Assembly: GCA_012295275.1 (NCBI GenBank)
Contig: CM022665.1
Span: 6,573,976-6,635,975, forward strand
DNA length: 62,000 nucleotides
Source: Chrysomallon squamiferum
Lineage: Eukaryota; Mollusca; Gastropoda; Neomphalida; Peltospiridae
Direction of reading: 5' to 3'
Of this stretch, positions 52,143 to 61,584 are shown piece by piece. Each line of letters starts with the position of its first letter. Position 1 is the stretch's first letter. The position numbers and the translations under genes are program-made. The notes beneath the pieces are model-generated. The model made no database searches, was not told where the DNA came from, and worked only from the letters and a program-made list of their open reading frames with translations.

Positions 52143-55100
52143 TTTTTTTTTTCAATATATAAATATTCTGTGTCAAGAAATTATACTTAGTTGATGAAAT
52201 ATTTCTTCCACTGATTTTTTTTTTTCTTCACATTTATGTGTTTGATGAACAAATTTAATTTGTGAAATTGAAAAATGTTTGTTCTGTTTTATGAATTGTT
52301 TTTTGATGTCATAAATAAACCATATACATATCATCTTGGCTTTCTTAATAGTTTGTGTTAGCTAGTTCATTGACAGTCAATAATTTGCTCTTTTTTATCT
52401 TTATCTTTGTAATCTTTATTAACTTCAGTAAAAATGTATAAAATAATAATTTAATAATGGTATTTAGATTTGTCGAGGAGACACTGAAGTAACTGATTTC
52501 AGACAGGGACCAGCTCCACTTGACCAGTATTTGGTGAGTTTGTCTTATTTTTCACTTCCATACCATATTTTATCAACAGTGTATTATTTAGTAATATTTA
52601 ACATTTTCTCTTAATAAGAATGTTTGCTTATTATCTCAAAAAACTATCACCATCACATCAAATATTATTTCTTATTTTCCTACATTCTAAATTAATAATA
52701 AAAAGGATACTTAATTTTCAAAACTACTAATTAAAAAAAAAAAAAAATAAAAATAAAGGAGGAAATAAACACCTATAATGTTAGCAGTTTATTTATTTTC
52801 TGTAAAGGAGAGTTATAAATTGAAAACAAAATGTTTACAATTTTATTTTAATATGTGAAATGTCGTCACTACCTTGCATTTACAAAAAAATAATGTGATT
52901 CATTTCTGTCAGGACTTAAATTCATTATTTATCAAAAATAAAGAGTTATTAAGTCATCCAGCCTATAAAATATTTTAAACAGAATACTGTTTTCTGACTG
53001 TTTAAACAGTAAAGAACAGTGGGATTTTTGAAAGTTTTCAAATCTGAAAGCTTGTATAATTTGTAACAGGTGTTACAGTTGTACTAAGACATTCTGTTAT
53101 TAAAAGTGTTGCCTTGGGATACAAGTATATTTATCACAGATTGAAATTTTTGAAATACATATATAACAAATTAAGGATGTCTCTCTCTTGGGCCAGTTCA
53201 CATACAAATATTTGGAAAACAGCTTCTTTTATCATTTGTCATTACGTTTATTTTTCTTGTCAATTTTATTTATTCATTTTTATAGAAAAAAAAGTCATTA
53301 CTAGAATCAAGTGAACCCATTTTTTAAAAATCTCATTAGTTCCTTTCACTCTGAAATATAGCAGTTTCTTCTTTTATACATTAAACACACCAACATAATT
53401 ATTAATAGGTTATAAGTAATGATTTTTCTTCAAACTGTATTCTTCCTTCCTGGTTTGCAGACCAAACACTGACAAAGTCTTGTGTGGTAAATCTGTTCTG
53501 TTACAAAATCACATTTTTTATTCAGTTTTGTCCAAGTATTCTTGTATACATTTTCATAAATGTTCAGTTTATTAATAAATGAAAAATATTACTTATTAAA
53601 TATAAAAAAGAGAGTATCAGATAATACAAGCTCTAAATAATTAAAATAAGAAAAAATGAAAACATACATGAAATGTTGCATATAAATTGGACTAAATTAC
53701 TGTCTTCGTGGACTTTCTTCTTTCCTTCTTTTATTATTCGTATGTCAGTTTTGAAATAATATAACGGATATTTGTTATTTTGTAACAAAAACACTTTCAT
53801 TCTGTAATCATCAATGTACTAGATTCTAACACAATTTCCTAACAATGAATGCTTAAAGATAACAACTTTTACATTTTTATTAGACATTTCACATTTTTTT
53901 GCCTGTCATGCTGCAGTTAGGTAAAAATTTTGTATAACCTATGATTCAGAGATAAAGAAGTGACATTTCAAAAAGAAAAAAAACAAAACAGATCAGATAT
54001 TGAATTTGCTCATCATGATAAATACATGGTAATTACTTGTGCAACAATGCACTGAATGACACAAAATTCTACAAGGAGTTACAGTTACGGCAGTAATTTG
54101 CTTATGCGTAAATTGTCTTTGTACAATTAGATGTGAACTATACTGGTGCCAGAAGAAACACAGATTCATGTGTGGAATACTGATTTTGTTATGTTTTTGT
54201 CGAGTGCATAAAGATCACAATAAACATTCCATGTCAGTGTATGACTGTGCAAATGTAACAAATAGTGTTTAGCAAAGATACCTATTTCACATTAGTGGCA
54301 CACTGCCAAATATGGGTCTGATTTAATAAGATACAATCATCCTACTAAAGGTCAAATGTTATATAATGTGTACTCAGCACTGAAACATTCAACCTGTTGT
54401 AGGTAATAACATATTTTATTATCTTGTTTTACTTAGAAGTGCATGTAAAAGTTATATATAGCTGAAGTTAGAGTCACTATTTATGTTAAGATTACATTCA
54501 TTTTATAGGAAGGACATCTCAACAACATGATTTATAATACTTAATCGATAAAACCCTTTATTATGTGGGTGTTTTATTTGCATTAAAATAACTTTATATC
54601 AGTTATTAAAAAACTAATTTTGTAGAAATACCCAGTTGGCAGGGAAACCAATCTGCAGCCCAAACTGAATGACGACAAGAAGGAAATGTCCAGTGTTCCT
54701 GTTCCTGACAGGTTTAGTCAGGCACACTGTTCTTCAAGAGGTTGAGAACTCTAGAACAGTTCTTGAAACCAACTTGAATAAAGTTCTGAGAAACTGGAAT
54801 GACAAAGGAATTGGTCATCTTGTGGATGACCTCTATAAAGACAGGTATACAATAACCAGTCAAGCAGAATGTTTTAAATTTAAAGGTTTGAGATGAAAAG
54901 AAACTTTTTTTCATACCATACGTATTTTCCCATCAGTATTTTGAGAAAAATTACTTTAAATTAGCAACTAAAACTGATATAAATAGATACTTTACAAATA
55001 GCCTCTTAATTCATAAATTAATGTTAAACAACATCTAGAATACAAAAGCTGCATTGAATTTTTCCTTTTTAAAAAGTGATATTTCAAGAATTATGGCTGT

Positions 55101-58100
55101 TTTAAAATACTGTTCATGAAAAAATAAATACTCTGTGAAATCAATTATTACTTTTCAGTACTGAAGAAGGAAAATCGCGAATCACCCACTTGGTTGACGG
55201 CTACATTTCTTCACTGCAGAATGAAATAGATGTGAGTAAGAGTTAATACTGAGAAGCTTCAGTATTCACACTAAACAACTTTCAAATTGATCTCTGTACT
55301 TGATAACTGTTTTCAGAACCAGTCTCTACATCATCTCAGTGAAGTTTGTGCAAAAGAGACATTGATATTTTTTTTTGAGTGAAAAAAACATTTACTTCAA
55401 AAATAACTTCATATCATTTTACCAAAGTAAGCATTAGTAGGTAATTAGAAATTGGAGATTTAATATAATAACATAAAGACTGTTATTTTCTGTTCATCTG
55501 TTATTGTTAATCTGTATTCCAGAGAGAGGTGCAGTCTGAACTGGTTGAAATGAACAACACCAAAACACATCCTGCCTCTGTGCAGTCAAGAAAAGGCTTG
55601 AAGAATCTGCCATTGAGAACAGGCATCAAAGTTCAAACACAGAAACAGTCTAGAATTGACACTGGGCTAAAAGAAAGATTCTGTGAAGACCAGAGTAACT
55701 GCAGGAAAGGGACCAACAATGGGAAAACCTAAACCTGTCAGTAAAGTATGTGCTTTTCATATACACATAATAAGTAGAATAATATCTTCATCTGATTTTT
55801 ATATCTTTCTGAATTTCTTACCGTTGTCGCGATGGTGTTTGAATTTTAATTTATTACTTTTTTTTTAAATATTTTGTAATTTTCAGAAGTTTCAGGATGA
55901 AAGTTTTCTGACAAAGGTATATGGAAAAGCTGCTTATCAGAAAGGACGGACCACTGTAAAAGATCCTTACCTATTCTACAGAAACACTAGCAAGCCCAGA
56001 CAACCCAGAACCCCAGCCACAGTAGAAGTGCCTGGTAATTTTCTTTAGAGTTTTTGCTATTTGTGTCCTTTGGTATGGAAAGGAGAAACAAAATATTGTA
56101 AAATCATTTACTTATAAAAAAAAGTAGTGGAAAGAACCACTAAATAAATGTTGTTTTACTTTCTGTTTTACATTTTTTTTTTTTTTTTGCCTCCCTTTTT
56201 ACACGAATCCATTTAGCAGTTAAAATGTAGATATTTAGAAATATAATTAATCATCAGTATAAATCCTTTTATTTTTATGAAAATCATTCATTTCAGCTAC
56301 AGAAGTAAAATCATCAAAGACGCAAACCTCTCCAGAAATGAACAATGGTGCAACAGAACCTTACCAATTTTACTTCAGTCCTAACACAGGATATGTGCCC
56401 CTGCATCCAGGAACATCAAGTAAGTACACACAGAAGAATAAGATAAATCATATATAATTCTAATTTTTTTTTTTTCACAAAAGTGTAGTTTTAAAAAAAA
56501 TCTTTCTTGTCTGTTGTTTTAGAAAAAGCCTTATCTTAATCTCATTACAAACCATGTCTTTTTTTTTTTTTTTATAGTTGTTTATAAAAATACTGAGATA
56601 TCATAATGTCCCACTGAAAGTGTGATACAATACATCAAAGCTTTTGTTGTAACTTAATGTACTGTGCATGCTAAAGAGGTTAATTTGTTAACAATATTTT
56701 GAATTTTCTCTATTATTTTGTTCTTTTTTATTATTATTATTATTATTATTGTTATTTTTATTTTTATGTTACAGCACCAATAGCAGGACAACTGATCCCA
56801 ATGGCTGTACAACTGCGTGAACCGAGAATGGATCCAGGCCTTGTTGTGTCAAGAACTGTCACTCCAGTCACTGTGAAAGTAAAGTCACCTTCAAAGTCTC
56901 CACAAGTTACTGCTGCTGATAATGTGGCTGTTGTGTCCATGCCTACAAAAACTACCTCTAAACACCAGCCAGAGTTAACTAAACAGGTATTTGTGTTTAT
57001 TTAATGATAATGTTATAGTAGGTATTAAATTTAGGTTAATGTGAAAATTTTACACTAAGTAAGAGATTTAAGCTAAAATTTTAGACTTTGAATATACAAT
57101 TTTAATATTTTAATAAATTAGGTTCTGTTTCTCCAATTAGAACATTTTGACCAGCAGCATCTGTATCTTAACAGAAAATATCTTAATCTACCAGAATGTA
57201 TTTGAAAATAGAGTTCAGACATAATATTTAATTGTTCTCTTGACACCAGAATTGATGTTATTAACCTCCATTGTCTTATTTATAACTTCTAATGATATTC
57301 TAGGTTCTCCCATCAGTTGACATTGACAGTATTTCAGAAACACCATCATCTGATGTACATATTCAACCTCCAGAAACAGCCAACAAAGTGCATTTTGATG
57401 TGTCCTATCATTACAGTTCAGAACAGGTGATCCATCATTTTATTTAACAGCATTAAACCATAATTTTTTTTTTTTTTTTTTTTAAATTACATATACTCTG
57501 TCAAAAAAGAAATAAATAAGGAAAATATTCATGGAATTATCTCTTTGATACAAAGTGACGTAATTTAGTTATTTATGATTGTATCACCATAAAAATTTTG
57601 CATGAGTATGTGACAGTGTTCTTGCTGTGGACTGACTTCACTAAACAGCATCGTAAGAGGTTGCTGAAATCAGTATCTTGTATGGCCACCAGCAGCAGCA
57701 GCAATCACTTGCACAACAACCCCTTGGAATAGACTGAATGAGTCTCTGAATACAGGCATGTAGAATACTAGTCTATTCTTCCTGCAGTGCACCTGAGATT
57801 CTGGGTCACACTGGCATACACATCTGTTCAATTTGTCCCATTGATTTTCAGTGGATTTGAGATTTGTACAACAGCAAACATGTAAATGTGAAGTTCCACA
57901 ATGTGCATTTAATTTCTTTTAGGCTGCCTTTGGGCATGCTATCCCATTTCAGGAACATTAACAAACATGGTAATTGAGCAGCATTGCTAAAAAAAACCCA
58001 CCAAAAAACAATATTTTGAAAAATCAATTATTTCTTTTTTATTTATTTCCTATGCATTTCTTTTTTTGACAGAATATATATATATATGTGTGTGAAATTG

Positions 58101-61100
58101 GTTTGAGATATTTGGTAGTTTCAGTTTTTAAAAAAAATATATATACATTTTATTTAACTTATTGATAAGTATCATGTTTTTCCAAAACATGCTACAAAAT
58201 TCCAAAATTTATAAATGTGTTCTTTTTTTTCTTTCTATTTTTTTTTTAATTTTTAAATATTTTTTTAAACAAATCCAAAAAAATATTTATCACAATTTTG
58301 ACATTATATCATGTACACAAACAGTTCGATTTAAACATCAAAAAAAAAAAGGAAATGAAATATTGAATATTTTAATTTTAAAGGAAGAAGTTGAGAGTGA
58401 TTATGAAGAAGATCAGTCGGGGACAGGTATTGCTCTACCTGGTCATGTGCCACCTGTAGCAGAGTACAATGGTCCAGATTTCCCCCCAGCTGCAGTGCCT
58501 TCCATGAACCCAGAAAAACCATTAATTGAGCGTGAACCCACATCCGATGTGTTCATTGATGATCTGAGGAGGAGAGATCTTTTGGAACAAAAAGCTTTAG
58601 AATGGTACATGTTCCATTTTATTATCTGTTTATATCTTAACATGGTCTGTATTGCCTTTTGTTTGTCATCATTTTGCCAATTGGTGACAAAAAATAAACG
58701 GATTACTTCTGAGGACATTCATAAGTGGCAAATGATTTTGAAGGACGCTGTCTTAGGTGTAAATGTTGTAGAATGAAATGTGTGGCTCAGGTCTGTTTAT
58801 TTTCTAATTATAAGTATAAAAATATTTTTTTATTTTTTTTTATTATTTCAGGATAGAGCAAGAGATAATGGCTCACGCCCTGACGACAATGTTTCCTCAC
58901 CGTGCTGAAGAACACATTGCTCATCTCAATGTGAGTCAGGCTGTCTCAGAGGAGAGTTCACCAGAGGAGTCCCAGCTAGGTCAGTTAAATAGACAATAAA
59001 ATACTTAGTTTTCAGTCCTGTGCTGTCTCAACAATACAAATAATCACACAGATAAATATTTTTTAAATATATTTTTAAATATATTTTTCTTAATTTTTAA
59101 ATTTGTCAGATTTTGATGCCATTAAAATAGTTGTGCAATCATTACAGCAGTTTTTCTTTGTTTTTAAGTTATGGAAACGATAGGTCAGGATGGACTCCAG
59201 TTATTTGTGAATGCAGGCCAGCCTGTGGACAACACTTTAGTGAATGCTCTGGTGAAGGAGGTGATTTCAGAGAAGGTTATTAACATGCTGGGTCAGAGAA
59301 CTGATGATAGGACAGAATCACATCCAGTGGTTCAACAGACTGCTCCTGCAGAGTCAGATAGAGATATTGATGAGGAACTGGATGATCAAGTTCAGGTACT
59401 ATAAGTTATTACTGATAGTTTGACAGAAAATTATATTACCAGATACTGTAGGTTATTAATTTATTACTAACAGTAAGGTCAGATACAGCAAGATGATCTC
59501 TGTTCATAGTTTGATAGAAGGTAGTGTGATCACATATTTCATAGAACATAGAATGATTATATTATAGTCAGTTTTATAGAAATTAGTATTATCAGGTTAT
59601 ACATGATGTTACTAGCTGTTGATAATGTACATAAAGAACTGATGTGCTGTAAAAATACTGGTGATGAATATTTTAAACTGACCAAGCATCACACTTCACA
59701 GATCTAAATGTTTTTTGTATTCAGAGGATGTGCCAGAACAATGTATTGTATCATAAAACTAACAAATTTAGGTTTCAAGATAGAACTTTTCCTTTTACAG
59801 CAGAAAATACCATCACAAAGACATGTAAGGACACCCGAACTAACTCCTAAATCAAGTCCAATTACCTCCCCTGCACGACGTTTGTCACCTTCACCACCAC
59901 CAGCAACACCAGACAGGTCTGATGCAGAGGTGGAGGAGGAATGGAAACCTGATAAAGTAACAAAAACACAAATGGTTCAGACTCAGACAGAAATAGAGTC
60001 TGAAACTGAGGAATCAGCATCAGTTGATTTAAGTGAAGAACTGAGAAAACTTCAAAGTAAGAACATTGATATTGCTATCATCACTGTTATTATTATTTTC
60101 TTCTTCTTCTGTAATAACTTGATAAAAGTATTGATTGTTCAAATAATAATTAAGAAAAGACATTTTTTGAATTTTCAGCTGTTTTACTTCTAAATTATGC
60201 AGTAAAATATCCAAATAAACCAAAATACTTTTTTCATGATACATAAGTTAGATATTTTGTTCTATTATACTGTCATTATTAAATTGTTTTATTTTGTTGT
60301 TATTATAATATTACACTTACCACTTCAGACAAACTGAAAGAAGAGGAAACAGGAGAGCAGATTGAGACACATCATGATGTGATCACTCCTGCTTTAACTC
60401 CACAGCAGTCTCTTTCTGAACCTCCACCACAGCCAAGTACTACACCACCACCTTCACCACCAACCAGTGTCAAACAAGAAATTCAGCCCGAACTTCCTAA
60501 ACCTCAGGAGGAAGCAGTAGAAGAGAAAATAACACCCAGTCCTCAGCCTCATTCTCCACCCCCAGAAGAACCTGATACAAGAAAACCTGAGCCAGAAAAA
60601 CCTAAACCAGTGTATGATGAAATTTATATAAGATTCTGCATTTTTTGTAATCATTTGGAAACTTTGTATTCGATTTTGAACATTTTTAATAAATGTTTAA
60701 TTTCTAAAAACTAGTTGCAGCTGCAGTAATTGCTTCTGATGATGTTTTCACTTCTTTTGTATTAATAAATTGTCCATTGTAATAAATAATTGTTAAAACA
60801 CAAGATCACTTTTTGTTTAGATTTATGGGTGTTTTTTTCTTCTTTTCCCCATGTTTAAATTTTTATTAATTTATTAATTTCTTTATTTATTATATTATTC
60901 AGTGTTACGACAGTAGAAAAGGCTGTGGCAACTGAACAAGAAGAGCTGCCTAAAGAGACTGAGCCAAGCATTCCAGCTGCACTAGAATCATCTTCTGTTT
61001 ATGAAGATGAAGGCAGTTCTCCTGTAACTAGTACTGTTGGTGAGAGTATTTCTGAAGGACAGTGGCTGCTGGATCGCAGTGAGGGTCAGGTTGCAGACTT

Positions 61101-61584
61101 CCCTCTTGATGAAGGTAAATGATTTTAATTTTAATCTTCTTAGTATCTAGGACTAAGAAAACCTGAAATAAAACGATTACAATTAATTAAAATGTATGGG
61201 TTTTTAAGTTGTTTTAATTAAATTTTTAATAATTACAGTATCTTTTTTGTACACAGACTTTATTTTTAACATCAGAAGAAAAAAATCAAATAATAATATA
61301 TTCATTCTGCTATTATATTTATCAGACGCTACTTATCCACCATATATTTTCATAATAGATAAACAGAAAAATTTAATCAGAAAACCAAAACATTATGCTG
61401 GACAAAAAAAAGAAAGCAAATTGAATGTAATGTTAAATATGTTTAAATATAGCAGATATTACAGTTAATACTGTTGTGTTATATTTCTGTTGAAGCTGCT
61501 CAACACTGGATAGCCCAGAATTTAAGACATATTGGTGATACAAGCGCTGTCAGCACACTAAGAGATACAGAAGATTTAGATATG
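25643..61584 (+). CDS. TALPID3: TALPID3 (KIAA0586), centriolar protein for ciliogenesis; 3' end beyond the window
   Basis: I trace 24 coding exons with matching phases (coordinates in the block entries), giving about 1,720 residues before the window ends; human TALPID3 has about 1,500-1,650 in total. Shared landmarks in order are the Ala-rich TAAVAATAAVAAT followed by a coiled coil, VLQEVENSRTVLETNL, KVYGKAAYQ, AGQLIPMAVQL, VLPSVDIDSIS, YNGPDFPP, WIEQEIM, GLQLFVNAGQPV, a Pro-rich region and SEGQ. Known role: TALPID3 sits at the distal end of centrioles, works with CEP120 and CP110, is needed for ciliary vesicle docking and primary cilium formation, and is therefore required for Hedgehog signalling in vertebrates. 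Intron 7 (29401-51352) is 22 kb and encloses an IRF2BP gene. Exons 11 and 13 each carry one surplus base. The start codon is the first ATG after an acceptor at 25620. Confidence 0.93.
27062..29400 (+). CDS. TALPID3: TALPID3 coding exons 2-7: Ala-rich segment and coiled coils
   Basis: Exons are 27062-27294, 27622-27761, 27984-28155, 28381-28578, 28793-29069 and 29283-29400, covering about residues 430-808. Exon 4 ends in an alternating Ala/Thr/Val segment (about 594-607) ending QPFIK, very like the human AAATAAAIATAAPLIK. Exon 5 is heptad-like coiled coil ending EKLQQKQLEIQ, matching human EKLQQQQIDIQ. Exon 7 begins RGLLEEIL, like human VRLLEQIL. Exon 2 uses the acceptor at 27061; the later AG at 27071 would run straight into a stop. 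Exon 7 ends in phase 2, matching exon 8 across the 22-kb intron. Confidence 0.9.
31090..31245. mobile_element. Possible decayed SINE fragment
   Basis: The stretch ending in CACAGAGAAACCACTCCT (31,215-31,232) resembles, base for base in patches, the tRNA-related tail I recall from cephalopod SINEs, which reads ...GAACCATGTGG...AAGC...ACCACACAGCCACTCCT. It is heavily diverged and I cannot confirm it without a library search. Confidence 0.22.
31620..33700. promoter_or_regulatory. Candidate regulatory region upstream of IRF2BP
   Basis: Complex, comparatively CpG-rich sequence in an otherwise repeat-laden intron, 1.3-3.4 kb upstream of the nested IRF2BP gene. It contains a SOX-type ACAATGG (about 31,771), a TCF/LEF-type CCTTTGAT (about 32,557) and an octamer ATGCAAAT (about 33,461). 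The frames within it look random. Function is inferred only from composition and position. Confidence 0.3.
34681..35036 (+). promoter_or_regulatory. IRF2BP promoter and probable 5' untranslated intron
   Basis: There are four CGATA/TATCG motifs in 82 bp (34686-34690, 34719-34723, 34751-34755, 34763-34767) and a fifth at 34958-34962. A CACGTG E-box lies at 34809-34814 and a 14-bp perfect palindrome GTACGCATGCGTAC, similar to NRF1 sites, at 34851-34864. GTAAGT at 34950 and a T-run ending in ACAACAG at 35036 would define an 87-bp intron whose acceptor lies two bases before the start codon. The splice is a prediction. Confidence 0.5.
35039..36841 (+). CDS. IRF2BP: Interferon regulatory factor 2-binding protein (IRF2BP family), nested in TALPID3 intron 7
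   Basis: A single uninterrupted ORF of 600 residues from the ATG at 35039; the frame is open further upstream but without a better ATG, and the N-terminus [18 protein letters not shown] matches the family start. The N-terminal C4 zinc finger has C12, C15, C33 and C36 in [25 protein letters not shown], nearly identical to vertebrate IRF2BP1/2/L. The C-terminal RING-type finger spans about 516-566 ([17 protein letters not shown]...HKFCFPCSK...[10 protein letters not shown]). The middle holds a conserved segment ending [22 protein letters not shown] and Ser/Pro/Gly-rich linkers. The family acts in the nucleus as transcriptional co-repressors; the RING of vertebrate IRF2BPs is reported to have E3 ligase activity. 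It lies on the same strand as its host gene and has its own promoter-like upstream region. Confidence 0.95.
   Translation: [600 protein letters not shown]
36842..38745 (+). other. Probable long 3' untranslated region of IRF2BP
   Basis: There is no coding potential, but composition is less repeat-ridden than in the rest of the intron. AATAAA occurs at 37398-37403 and 38735-38740, among others. The true transcript end cannot be chosen from sequence. A compound (TA)n(CA)n repeat lies at 38385-38438. Confidence 0.45.
40546..40598. repeat. (CT)n microsatellite
   Basis: A perfect CT dinucleotide run of about 53 bp preceded by a 20-bp T-run. Confidence 0.95.
40650..41060. promoter_or_regulatory. 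Candidate intronic enhancer
   Basis: A complex stretch of about 400 bp with almost no simple repeat, bounded by microsatellite DNA. It contains several homeodomain-type ATTA/TAAT cores (CATTAATTATC, GCAATTAGTGAC, GTAATTAACAAC). Frames on the minus strand are open for 60-104 codons but do not look like a known protein. Confidence 0.25.
46394..46521. repeat. 32-bp minisatellite, four units
   Basis: Four head-to-tail 32-bp units start at 46394, 46426, 46458 and 46490, each of the form AATT.ATAC.AGAATCTT..TAATTTAA..GG with a few substitutions, followed by a partial fifth copy. Lengths are identical despite divergence, so the array is old. Confidence 0.85.
47618..47738 (+). other. Possible alternative (skipped) terminal exon of TALPID3
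   Basis: A long pyrimidine tract (47,559-47,610) leads to AAAG at 47614-47617. The frame that continues TALPID3 phase 2 reads about 40 codons, Ser/Pro-rich (SSYKPSPTMSDLNRLTSPG), to a TAG at 47736-47738. An internal GTGTCT donor at 47703 would not restore phase with exon 8. Nothing outside the reading frame supports it. Confidence 0.15.
51353..52533 (+). CDS. TALPID3: TALPID3 coding exons 8-10
   Basis: Exons are 51353-51446, 51956-51997 and 52468-52533, about residues 809-876. Exon 8 is charged and heptad-like (AKRLEEELSSINQQMNEL), likely coiled coil. Exon 9 has only 14 codons but begins TPEKMR, like human WTPEKTNR, which supports it. Exon 10 has 22 codons (ICRGDTEVTDF...). All are bounded by AG and GT and remain in phase 0 after exon 8. 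Confidence 0.82.
52534..54625 (+). other. TALPID3 intron 10
   Basis: 2.1 kb of AT-rich intron. Poly-A lies at about 52,732-52,747; otherwise I see nothing of note. Confidence 0.7.
54626..55745 (+). CDS. TALPID3: TALPID3 coding exons 11-13, core coiled-coil region with two frame breaks
   Basis: Exons are 54626-54844, 55159-55231 and 55523-55745, about residues 877-1047. Exon 11 enters in one frame (KYPVGRETNLQPKLNDDKKEM) and leaves in another (TVLQEVENSRTVLETNL, aligning with human ILRGVQNNKKVLEENL). Exon 12 (RITHLVDGYISSLQNEID) matches human RKTVDEWIKTISAEIQDE. Exon 13 again enters in one frame (GLKNLPLRTG, like human FRNLPMRG) and leaves in another (GPTMGKPKPVSK). Exons 11 and 13 are each one base too long modulo 3. 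This is the region needed for centrosomal function in vertebrate TALPID3, so inactivation would be surprising. Confidence 0.8.
55887..57426 (+). CDS. TALPID3: TALPID3 coding exons 14-17
   Basis: Exons are 55887-56034, 56297-56419, 56775-56986 and 57304-57426, about residues 1048-1249. Exon 14 has DESFLTKVYGKAAYQKGRTTVKDPYL, matching human [27 protein letters not shown]. Exon 15 has KTQT and a YFSP block. Exon 16 has AGQLIPMAVQL (human EGHLIPMAILL). Exon 17 starts VLPSVDIDSIS, identical to human. Phases and GT-AG borders are consistent throughout. This is the best conserved part of the gene in the window. Confidence 0.92.
57600..57965. mobile_element. Possible fragment of a dispersed repeat in TALPID3 intron 17
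   Basis: The stretch around 57,668-57,860 (GCTGAAATCAGTATCTTGTA, then TGGCCACC..., then TTCTTCCTGCAGTGC) resembles a repeat consensus I recall as widespread in animals, containing CAGTATCTAGTGTGGCC. It is more complex than the surrounding intron and has no open frame. I cannot name the family. Confidence 0.3.
58384..59395 (+). CDS. TALPID3: TALPID3 coding exons 18-20
   Basis: Exons are 58384-58604, 58852-58979 and 59169-59395, about residues 1250-1441. Exon 18 has an acidic start and AEYNGPDFPPAA (human TKYNGPPFPPVA). The codon for W in WIEQEIM is split across exons 18 and 19 (human WVEQEIM). Exon 20 has DGLQLFVNAGQPVDNTLVNALVKEVISEKVINMLGQR, matching human [36 protein letters not shown]. 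The longer open frame reaching left from exon 18 to about 58,162 is intron read-through. Confidence 0.92.
59801..61584 (+). CDS. TALPID3: TALPID3 coding exons 21-24, Pro-rich and acidic C-terminal part
   Basis: Exons are 59801-60056, 60329-60611, 60903-61114 and 61496-61584, about residues 1442-1721. Exons 21 and 22 are Pro/Ser/Thr-rich and probably disordered, like the human TPLPTPQPTPPCSP region. Exon 22 must use the donor GTATGA at 60612 rather than GTGTAT at 60610 to stay in phase with exon 23. Exon 23 contains ISEGQWLL (human ISEGEILF). Exon 24 (HIGDTSAVSTLRDTEDLDM) resembles human [26 protein letters not shown]. A donor follows at 61585, so the coding region continues past the window. 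Confidence 0.88.

Noticed and set aside
54712-54721. 10-base GT...AG string as a real intron (and its counterpart at 55695-55704)
   Set aside because: Far shorter than any spliceosomal intron I know of. A one-base insertion explains the frame equally well, so it is kept only as a curiosity within the frameshift findings.
58162-58383. N-terminal extension of the TALPID3 exon 18 open frame
   Set aside because: Hydrophobic AT-rich read-through of the intron. The acceptor at 58383 and the phase match with exon 17 define the exon start.
58605-58776. Open read-through after TALPID3 exon 18 including a hydrophobic stretch
   Set aside because: A GT donor at 58605 splits the Trp codon that is completed by exon 19, matching the human WVEQEIM motif. 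The hydrophobic part is intron.
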